64,000 nt of DNA from Sipunculus nudus (taxonomy: Eukaryota; Annelida; Sipuncula; Golfingiida; Sipunculidae): contig CM049314.1 of NCBI GenBank assembly GCA_026874595.1, positions 32,269,229-32,333,228 of the forward strand. Direction: 5' to 3'. The first letter of the stretch is position 1. Every line of letters starts with the position of its first letter. The position numbers and the translations under genes are program-made. Of this stretch, positions 49,201 through 58,400 are shown in pieces. The notes under the pieces are model-generated. The model saw nothing but the letters and a program-made list of their open reading frames with translations, had not been told where the DNA came from and did not search any database.

Positions 49201-49352
49201 TTTGTTGTATCAAACCATCTCCTTTATGGAGAGCAGCCATGTACTTTCCGCGTTCCTTGCTCGTATTCATGTTTTTAGCTCGACTGCTAGTAGATCCATG
49301 CCTACGTTACACTGATAATGAACTTTGTATACAATGTGGCTGCATGGTCTGA
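46281..49352 (+). CDS. Non-LTR endonuclease/reverse transcriptase ORF2 (truncated)
   Basis: The frame is 1,023 codons. The first eight bases belong to the target copy, so the apparent Met start is chimeric and the natural N-terminus is missing. Endonuclease landmarks are GKGGVAILYKS (about residue 23), AGDLNVEL (about 100), SLIDHIL (about 160) and SDHLPI (about 190). Reverse transcriptase spans about residues 450-735: KACGFDSISNEHI, FRGVTLLPVLYKL, QFGYQKGLSS, FLDTSKAFD (motif A, about 590), SVRQGGILSPWLY (motif B) and QADDV (motif C, about 689, Gln in place of the usual Tyr/Phe). The C-terminus CIQCG starts a zinc knuckle that is cut by TGA. The enzyme would nick target DNA and copy the element RNA at the nick. 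The clade cannot be settled by eye. Confidence 0.88.
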   Translation: MDFSSFAVADSSLNPLDPYRRGKGGVAILYKSKYKQVISQVYSNSDRIVGVRLTIDGNNYIYVFAAYLPSSNTSAQEYEEQLNVLCDLYDMYSQSGTVLIAGDLNVELEGNRRTFRQDAKSILANQLLSDRDLCSLSNYVACIGPRFTYQETRDWETSGTSLIDHILIERCKLDLVADCKVIDWEDLNVSDHLPIVSSFNIKSLRFSDDKHKPPLLLWHKMSREEIKEAYTKPLESELNQLDPPNPDICSTTDIESYCESIVNIMHNVSLKGVVSKTNKIRTKPFWKKGLKPLHNEMRRVRKTWLQGGKSHDPENIEFRNYKEAKRVFRKSLRKLKLEHERLICSHLDNLADKSDVEFWSLMKSRTVRKSSQPTELLYNGIMLRDRQEILDAWRDHFSKLYSPLQSSEFDNEHISYIKDSLTLREQFTFRHFTAVLDKEITIGEISTVVACLERRKACGFDSISNEHIIYGGPLLVRHICNLFSVMAVREYTPKSLKQGIVVVIPKVSDRKTYDVNDFRGVTLLPVLYKLYEKVLLNRISSWSSIYLSNFPDSMQFGYQKGLSSLNASFVLQECISYFSERNSPLYACFLDTSKAFDVVWHDGLLYKLYDMGINGKLWRIIRNMYTGCVSMVRIGSDLSQAFNILQSVRQGGILSPWLYLAYINELLVQLRKSGFGATIDGTYCGSPSQADDVCLLASSPRALQALLDICGTYSKMWRFHYNVSKTKIVIFGINRVPNISWYLGEKLVSKDHKVKHVGIIWTNNLNSRDRTTQAIRKGRTALMSAVGLAGDSKLNPITMGKLLRSVILPRALFGCELWNCLSETEYLELERLLRFCLKVSQGFRKRPRSVCVTSMLGFFSMRGFIDISKLLFLRRLCCLPIGNPCKTIFFSRFYQVSICKRSTSKGFANDIIDILKKYNLMYTLEQFLSNGLFPGKQVWKKVVMQAVASNEQLIFEENAAGDAHLTNFNKVMPFCCIKPSPLWRAAMYFPRSLLVFMFLARLLVDPCLRYTDNELCIQCGCMV

Positions 49353-49948
49353 GACAAAGTAGAACACTGTGTATTTGACTGCAATGCCTTAAATGGCAAG
49401 AGACAAAAAATCTGGACCACGATGCGTTTGAACATGCAAGATATTTTAATTGATTATTTGGTTTTAGATCGAAATATATTAATCAAAGCCGTGCTAGGAG
49501 GGCCTATGCCAGATGACTTATTTCTTGGGGACGAGGAATATTTTACATTTTTATATATATGGGCTAAGTTCATATATTTTTCAGTTCAAGTTACCTCATG
49601 AAGCATGCATGCTTGCTTGCATTTAGTGTCATTTAATACATGTACCAACTGTTTAATTATGCTTTTTTGTATGCACTGGAATATGTGCTAACATATGGCT
49701 GTCACTATATATTTTCATTATTATAACTATAATGAAGCGTGTTTCTAGATAATATTTTAAAAGTAACAATTCTCAGTTCAATTCCTTTTGTTTAATTCCT
49801 TGTGTTACGTTTGGTAATTCTTTATTTCCTTATATGTCGCACTTTTGTATCTTTGCATATTACTGAATTTTCTGCTTTCACGCATATATATATTGATTGT
49901 ATATCTTCATCACTGGAGGAAATAAAGACTATCAATCAATCAATCAAT
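46289..49948 (+). mobile_element. Non-LTR retrotransposon, 5'-truncated, recent
   Basis: This 3.66-kb element holds the last two thirds of an APE-type endonuclease, a full reverse transcriptase and a C-terminal zinc knuckle. It ends AATAAAGACT and (ATCA)n. The 5' end is cut inside the endonuclease, as usual after incomplete reverse transcription. It sits between two 1,428-bp direct repeats, and the (ATCA)n tail meets a target reading TTCAAT|GGCATG. Confidence 0.9.
49353..49601 (+). pseudogene. ORF2 C-terminal extension beyond a TGA
   Basis: After TGA (49,350-49,352) the same frame stays open for 82 codons to the next TGA (49,599-49,601). It begins DKVEHCVFDC, which supplies the His and Cys missing from the CIQCG knuckle. 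So the TGA looks like a point mutation within the original protein. Confidence 0.7.
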
Positions 49949-51376
49949 GGCATGAAAAAATGACCTCAGCACTCGAAAGGTTCAAACATGTTTCGACACA
50001 AGGCGAACCTGTATAGTAGTAGCCTGCCGCGATAGTTTGAAAACTTTCCAATAGCGCCCAAACGAGGACTGGCTGTATAGAAATGGCCCTGAGTGGCTGG
50101 AAATAGGGAACTGCTGTAGTTCAATGGCAAGAAAAATGACCTCAGCACTCGAAAGGTTCAAACATGTTTCGACATAAGGCGAACCTGTATAGTAGTAGCC
50201 TGCCGCGATATTTTGAAAACTTTCCAATAGCGCCCAAACGAGGACTGGCTGTATAGAAATGGCCCTGAATGGCTGGAAATAGGGAACTGCTGTAGTTCAA
50301 TGGCATGAAAAATGACCTCAGCACTCGAAAGGTTCAAACATGTTTCGACATAAGGCGAACCTGTATAGTAGTAGCCTGCCGCGATAGTTTGAAAACTTTC
50401 CAATAGCGCCCAAACGAGGACTGGCTGTATAACTAAAGAAATACGAAACAGGAAACATGCTGTAATATTTGGGGATGCCACAAACCGCCTTTCACACAGT
50501 TTAGTAATTTGAACAACATAGGACATTTAAAATAAACAGCTCATTTCTTCTTCTAGTAGTACACATTTTAAAGTACTGGATTTGAACATTAAATGTAAGT
50601 AATTACATCTATTAAAACAGACATGTTGATTTAGGAATTACACCCAATTTATTACTGTTAGCTTGTTATCAGCTGGTTCACTCTCTTGCATTAAAGATTT
50701 GAATAAATAGTGTGATATTAATAATAAATAGTGTGATATTTTATTCATAATTCGACCAACTGTTCTGTTGGTCTCTTTGCAAACTGATATAGTATTCTGT
50801 TATTACAGCTTACAGTTTAAGGGTATTTACTTTCTTCCTATTAGTATAACATAACTTGCATAACCCATTATAACAAATGATTATGAAAACATTTATTATA
50901 CTTTGAGTTTAATTGTTATCCATGCAAGTTTGCATCCATTTAGGTACATATAAACCCTGGTAATGTATTGTTATGACCTTACCATATACTTCATTCAACC
51001 TGTATATGATAATTGTTACATTAATTAACCAGATCAGCAAAGCATGTAAAGTTATTCAAATCTGTAAGCTCTAAGGGGTTGTCATTAAAAAGAAAAAGAA
51101 AAGAAATTCACATTGACTTTTAAGTCAGAGTTGTTCATTATTGATATATATTGTGATAACATTTGTGTGTAATAGATACTGCGGCGTTGTTTTATTTCTT
51201 TGCAGGAGAAAGACGTACATGTTCTGCCTCTTGCACACACCAGTATGTTCAGCATAGCTATAGGTTACAACACGGGGGATACAGTTGATGTTGCCCAGCA
51301 GCAGTGCCCCTAACATATATATTAAAAATATATATATATAGCAATAAAATAAATAAAAAAATCTGCCTATGGACTT
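49949..51376. repeat. 1,428-bp direct repeat, right copy
   Basis: This starts GGCATGAAAAAATGACCTCA directly after the (ATCA)n tail of the retrotransposon and ends ATCTGCCTATGGACTT. It includes 2.7 units of the 176-bp array (to about 50,431). Offset from the left copy is a constant 5,088 bases. Confidence 0.9.
51206..51313 (+). CDS. Possible terminal exon of unknown gene (right copy)
   Basis: This frame and acceptor are identical to those at 46,118-46,225. If the frame is genic, the insertion left two copies of it on either side of the retrotransposon. Confidence 0.2.
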   Translation, partial: EKDVHVLPLAHTSMFSIAIGYNTGDTVDVAQQQCP

Positions 51377-54227
51377 GCCACCATGTGCAAAGTTAAAATG
51401 AAAAACATTTTTGAATGCTACATGCTCAGTGATTTATGAGTAAGACCGTCTTATATTTCATGCTATGCTGACACGGTGCAGCCAATTTGGACATTATGCA
51501 AAATATTTTGCAAACATTAATGTTTTACAGATGCATGCAATGCGATTCTATGTTGTTATCATTCCTTTACTATCTGATGTGTTTATTTGAATAAACTTAC
51601 CAATAAACCAAATTGTGGGAGGGGGAACAGATTAAGATATTACAGTTATATAAGATAATTACTGCCAGACCTGTCATCTCCAAGCACAATAACAAGCTCA
51701 TAGTTTTTTTCCTGGAATCTCTATCCCCAGGTTTTTTTTTACTTTGAAGCTGTAATGTGCGTCTTTTCAAAATTGTTTTTGCCTGTATACGGCCAAAATG
51801 TCTTCTTTATTTAACACAAAAAAAACTTCGTTTTTTTTCAAATAAGGGGGGGGGGAGTGTAAGACATCAGGCCTACTACCCGTCAGCTATCGATCAGTAT
51901 TTGGACTGGCCCATTAATAGGCCACCCCTATTGTAAAGTAGGCTGGCCTACAGCCGGGAGTGTTCAGACCTGACCACTCTTCTTCGTGCGCTTGAATGAT
52001 GCAGACGTCTGGTCAGCACTAGGTTTAGTCATTTACACATGTTAAGGGGCTAAAGGATAATCGACAATAGGCGAAGTTCAGTAGCCTGCCGCGACCCTTC
52101 TAGCTCCCTGTTTATCACGTGTAACTATCAGACTGGCAGTATAATATAAAGGACAGATATTTCGGCAACTTGGTAATTTAAACCTAAAATTCTGTGTTGT
52201 TTTCTATTATCTGTGGGAAAAATCCTACAACCCAAACCCCACGCCCTTTTCAGAACCTGAAAAGGGGGGGGGGGGGGTTGCAGGGATTTCTTCAAAGGAA
52301 AGACCAACAAAACCTGCTTAAAACAGACACAACTGTACAAATTGAACTGGGGGGCGGGGGTGGCATTGGGAGGACGGTAATTGAGGGTTTCCCTCACATG
52401 GTGTAGAACAATTTGAAAATTAAGGCTACAACGCGTAACCTCTGGATGTTTGAAATCCATCGGGATGTGAAGTCCGATATTGTTCGATATTAAGTTTCTT
52501 TGGTGCAAGGTTGATAATTACACACCGGGGGACCCGGGTTATACTCAGTGTTGAATATGTTCTTACGAAATAAAGTAGCGGATTCTTCTGATATATCAGA
52601 AGGAACCAATAAAGGAATCATTAAGAACATAATAAGAAGCAGCTTAAACTATGTTCACTCTAACTATAGATATCCTTTATTTCTCAGTTGACATACATGT
52701 GGAGTGTCCTGGTTATGTAATATATGATATAACAGCATTTTATCATGAAGAAAAGGGCAGAATACCAACACTGACATAGCCATGCTGCTGAGGCATGAAC
52801 TCTGGTCACCCATGACCTCACCTGTGACCTGACCTCTGTGTACCAGAGTAATTAATTGCTAATAAATCTATTCCAAAATATCTTTGTTCATTAAAATGAT
52901 TAAGAGTAAATGAAAATGTATGGCTACAATTAGTCCTTTATATGTTTATGGCTATATCTTATAAATTTTTGACAAATTTTCCAATGAAAATTATGGAAAC
53001 AGTATTCACTGTCCTTTTTTGGAACAATAATCATAGTTCAACTGTTCTCATATCAATAAGGCCAATTAAGGACAGGGTCCTGTAACAAAAGATAATCATG
53101 ACAGCATGGCACGCTCAAGAAAATGAACAGGAGTTGAAATATTAGCAATTTCCTTATAAGAACACTCTGCATTATTTATTTTGCTCCAGAAAAGTTTATT
53201 AGCCATTATTGGTAAGAAATGTGAGTGAAGGTGACATCTTTGTGGCTGTAATTTACTTACATGCAGATCTTTGTAACACGTCATGTATGACGTAAATCTA
53301 ACCCCCACGTGATAAAGTTAGTCTGCGGAATTCAGCTTTTTGCGTGTCTATTTTTAAATTGCACCCTGTGACCTCGTTCCCTATATACAGCTCCGGGGTT
53401 CCCCGAGTGACGTAATCTGACACCCTGTATTTATTTATGGCATCTCGCGGCTCTTGGTGTCACTCAGCCGTTCACTATTAATGGAGTTAGTGCCCTGTCA
53501 CACATTCGTTCTTCGAAACCAGTTGTTCAGAATCTTTTATGGGGGTGTTATGTTCTCTTATCCATATAAACAAACCAATTATCGGGCCATATATTAAACG
53601 AATGTAAACATCACAAAAATGGCCCGAGTATAGAATCCAGACTACATTATCAAGATGAATCCAAACTGACTGGACCGTCTGATATTAGTTGTAATCAACA
53701 TAAGCCATGGCATGCCTGATGATATATGACATCGACATGCCTCTTACTTCTCCATTACATGAATCTTAAACATCAAATGTTACGTCCGTCCATATACCCA
53801 AAACCTCGTCCATGTAGGCCGGATTCTATACTCGCTCCACAAAAACTAACCAATATATTTGATAGACAAGTTACTTACTGTAACTCAAATGTAAGAATAA
53901 AGTCCATGCTTAAAACCATAACATAATCAATAATTTTATCAATATGACAATTAAGTAATGTGACTTATTAATATACATTAAAATACAGTATCATTCAGTA
54001 TCTAATAATGCTATGAATATAAAAATAAAAATAATAATCTAAATTAATGTCAACCCAACTTAACAATTAATATATAAATTTGAGTGCGTGCATGGTGTGT
54101 TTAAAGTAAAAAAAGAAACAGACAAATACGGGAGGCTTGCTGCTGCGTGACGTTTGACGCATGTGACCCGAGCATTAGTCAAGATGAATAGAGTTAGACT
54201 GATGCGTTAGTTTGCTTTGGACTAAAT

Positions 54228-54231
<4 letters not shown>
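51377..54231. other. Intergenic region before the CUB gene
   Basis: G-runs lie at 51,847-51,857 and about 52,265-52,278. A block at 51,860-52,100 (TAAGACATCAGGCCTACTAC; TCGTGCGCTTGAATGATGC; GTAGCCTGCCGCGA) is related to 43,848-43,900 and to the 176-bp units. No supported gene was seen. Confidence 0.45.

Positions 54232-54279
<48 letters not shown>
54232..54279. repeat. (GA)n microsatellite
   Basis: The GA run is about 46 bases. Confidence 0.9.
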
Positions 54280-54282
<3 letters not shown>

Positions 54283-54729
54283 AACAGGGTCGTTTACCCC
54301 CGTAAACACTCAAGTTTTCCTCCAACAACATCTAGTTCAGTCTAGCTAGTAGGATAAACAATCATAGCCAGGTCAAGGCGTATATTTGTGTTACCTTCCC
54401 CTATGGTCTCCCGAAAATTCCTCCTGAGTACTTCTCAATTGTAAACCATGAACCGCGACCCGCATGATCCGCATGGCTTGTGGGTTCTGAGTATATGATG
54501 TTAAGACTGTCTGCTCACTTCCGTGTTTTTATGTGGAATTCCACTTACAAATGACGCATACCTGTATCTAACAAAGCGGTTAGGAGAAGCCAACCCGGAT
54601 TCCAAATAGAACACCCCGTATTAATTATCGGTCTGCGCTGGATTGCTAAATTATGCTTTGTAAGACTGAACATATGTGTATATGTATATTGTAACCTCAC
54701 ATTAGAGGCACACACCGCTGGGCTGCAGC

Positions 54730-55222
54730 ACGGGATAAACTCTCTTTTAACTGGATAATCTCGAGGTACACCGGAAAATCCACCCGTACACAGGATTATA
54801 TACAGGTGCCCGGGATAATTAATCTTCAAACAGGATACAACCTACAGTAACGTACACGCGTTGATCCTTCTTCGTTATAAACTACTATTACATGGGATAA
54901 TACAACTGTGACCAGAACAGTTCAAAAGTATCGGGATAACCTACCTGTGTGCATCATAAGGTATATAATTATACATGCATGGGATAATCGACGAATGAAC
55001 GGGATAATCGACTGATTAACGGGATACGCTGTACATTTTATACTAAAGACTATGTACTAGTAAATAGTTCCACAGCATAATCTTAATCTATTAATAGTAA
55101 TCTAAGGTGAGTGGGATAATCCACCTGAATTCAGGATAATCTACGTGACACGAAACACATCTACGGTACACAACTACATGTATCCAGGATATATTTAAAA
55201 GTACAAAGGATAATATACAGGA
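54730..55222 (+). promoter_or_regulatory. GGATAAT-rich tract upstream of the CUB gene
   Basis: About a dozen or more copies of GGATAA, GGGATAATC or close variants occur, for example at 54,733, 54,752, 54,811, 54,893, 54,934, 54,980, 55,000, 55,020, 55,108, 55,131 and 55,208. Several are part of a loose 20-24-bp unit GGATAATCTACNTG. They end just before the first ATG. GATAA is the core of GATA-factor sites, but a decayed minisatellite explains the pattern equally well. A TATATTTAAAAG at 55,190 could be TATA-like. Confidence 0.4.
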
Positions 55223-55228
55223 TTGAAG

Positions 55229-55277
55229 ATGTATATCCTAGTCACCGTTCTGACAGTCTTCTGTCTCTCGGCTACAG
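55229..55277 (+). CDS. CUB gene exon 1, signal peptide
   Basis: The ATG at 55,229 opens a short hydrophobic leader ([13 protein letters not shown]) with a small-residue cleavage region. The donor ACAG|GTAAGA is strong. It is followed by (CT)n and (TA)n microsatellites in the intron. Confidence 0.72.
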
Positions 55278-55292
55278 GTAAGAACTTATAAG

Positions 55293-55379
<87 letters not shown>

Positions 55380-55420
55380 GTAAATATATATATATATGTT
55401 TATAAATCTCTCTATACTTG

Positions 55421-55466
<46 letters not shown>

Positions 55467-58400
55467 GATATATATCTATATACATGTATATATATATATA
55501 TTGTTTATATACATATATGTAACGATATAGAATGAAAATATCTGTAGTTATTAAATTATGTTGAAAAAGTACGATTACGTCAGCTGTTTATATTGCAATT
55601 CCGTGTCAGGAAAAACGGGTATAGATAAGCCTGGTTCTTAGAAATGTAAACGCAGATATGTTGATTAATGATATCGTGATTAACGTTTTTGACCTGTACA
55701 TGAAGAGCACGTGTGTTAAGATTTACCAGAGTGGTTCATTAACAAAGGGCCTGCCTTGACACAAGTAATTGAATACGTCTGTGAAACAACAGTTTATGTC
55801 ACTTGACTTGATAGGAGAAAATGGAAACAGCTTGTGCGAATATGCATGTAAACGGTGGCGATATACCCAGATGTAGGGACCCCCCCCCCCCCAACTTCCT
55901 CCTGACCATATTTTCTTTTCAGCCGACTTGTTGTTTATGCCACAAATATTTGCTCAGAATACCCTAAATTTGACATATTCTGATATTAGATTTTATACTT
56001 CCTATAGCATAGCTGATTGCTCTCTTATCAATTATGGCCGCCAGAGTACAATCGGTGATTTTATGTTGCACACATTACTTCAGATATACCCTTTTTAATA
56101 TGATTTGAACCAGTCGGATTTTTGTTCCTTCATGCATAATGATAAAAATCTGGGTTTTTTTCTCATATTTTTAAACTATAAACTTAACTTAACTACCCAT
56201 ATATTTAAAATAGTCTAGCACGACAAGAAATGCGGGGCCCTCTGAGAACCATTCTCCGACCACATTTAGTTTTTGTTAATGTATTTATATAGGCCCAAAG
56301 TCGCCACTGACTAACGTTTCAATATAACACTGTGAAGCTTGGGGAAGATATTTTTTATTTAAATATAAATCATAAATTATATGACATGACAATTATTGAC
56401 ATGAATATTAAGTATACTAAGTGAAGCGGCTTGAATGCCGAAGTGTGAAACTTGAATTAATTTATAACTTAGCTGTCGTGGAGCGACTGAAATTGACTAA
56501 CTATACTTGTAACTACTGAAACGGCGACACATTTATGAATTTAGCATCACTACAGCCTGAAGATTCGCGCACTGGGATGCGTTGCATTCTCCTTACATAC
56601 GGGGTAAAAGGAACCAATTAACGAAACAACCAATAGAAAACCGAATTTTTGTGGAAGAAAGCCACGTACCCCAAAAGTATCCCTGACTATATATGAATAT
56701 ATTAATATTTAGCATCTCGGTCCAGGGTATTTTGTCCTGTTGGTTCTTATGACCTTGCAACATCTGGAAGTGTAATTGTTTTGTCTGAACCAGTTAAGGT
56801 TATAGTGCGAGTGGACACTGGCCAACGACAAACTTATGAGCTTAAAGCTCGACAACCTGTTCCAGCAATAAAACTCTCATTTATCAGACGTGACCAACAC
56901 GCTGGATGTGACAAGCTGACCTTGGTAAGGTCATGTGCAACATATTACCAGATGTCGTCTTGGTTTGTTTACAACAGGGACATGGGAAAAAGAGCGACCT
57001 TGTCACACACACACACACACATATATGTATATATATATATATTAGGTATGGTCTGCAATAGATAATTTCTGGCTCCCTCTGCAACAATTCTGGACCCGTT
57101 CATGCCTATATCCTTCAGGACTGAGATAAGAAAGTTTACGTTGGTGCGGCCTACATTAACAGCGCCTTTTGGTCTAATTAAACAATAGGTCACACTGAGC
57201 TCCTACAAAGAGTAGGCCTAACTATAGATACATGCACATGCGCACACCTCAAATGTCGGTAACATGTCAATGTGGTTTAAAATTGTCAGAAAGGTTCAAC
57301 AACAAGGTAATTCAAATAATGTCCAAAAAGTTTGAAGAAATTTTAAACATTTGCTATCATGGTAGAGAAAGGTAAAAAAAACGTGATTATTTAACCACCC
57401 GCAATCACCCTTCAAGTTTTTATGTTGCACTACAATTAAAACGGGAACTTTTTCAATGCTGGGGACAAGCTAGGAAGTACAATGACGAACATCTTATCAC
57501 TCATTAAACCGATATACTGGTTGATCCTACTATACCAGACCAATTGACCGTATTTGTTCTGAGCCGTTCGTATAACCGAGGTTGTGCCTGTGCATCGTTG
57601 GAAAGGAACCATACTGCACCATTCTTTTCGACAGAAAATCAAATACCGCTTCGGAATTATCAGGCGTCTATGAACCAAGAATAGTACATGCCCCTGACAG
57701 TGCCAGGCAAAGAGTTTCAGGAGGGAATTGTGGCACGTTTCAGGAAGTATATTTGTTTGACATACTCTCCGCATATTTCTCTGTAAAAAGTCTTTCGATA
57801 AGACTCACCTAATTAAAGGGTGAATAGGGCTCGTTGTTATTTTAAAGGTTAAGTGGGCCCTTGCAAAATCCAAAGGCAAAATTCAAAGGCATATAAGCCC
57901 CTGGTCTGGAAAAACTAACCGACAAGATACTAAAGAAAATACCAGACCCCCGTCTCGGGAGAATTGAAAACCCATACACGCTGTGCATTTAATGTGGATA
58001 TTTTCCGATTGAACGAAAAAGAGCATAAGTATATATTGATCTCAAAACCTGGCAACACAACTGTGGCTACCCTGCTATGGAAAGCTATTTGAAAAAAAAA
58101 ACAATATTAAAAACCGAATCACTACCTTCTTAGAGACTAAACCGGCCGAGCTTGAAGGGGGGGGGGGGATACTTTTTAATGACGACCAATCAGGCTTTCG
58201 CTCCGGGAGATAAACATATGATCATATATTCCGGCGTATATAGTCAGGCTATCATGAATGGTAGGAAGCGAAGACAGCACCCCTTAACCACATTTGTGGA
58301 CGTGTAAAGAGCCTTTGATGCATGCAGTATACGGTCTGACGGTCTCCGCATCAAAATTATGAGGTTCCATGCATCTGCCACATAAACTGGTGAGATTAAT

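Noticed and set aside
57436-57812. Overlapping frames on both strands as an exon of the CUB gene
   Set aside because: No acceptor and donor pair gives a phase linking them to the known exons, and no domain is recognised.
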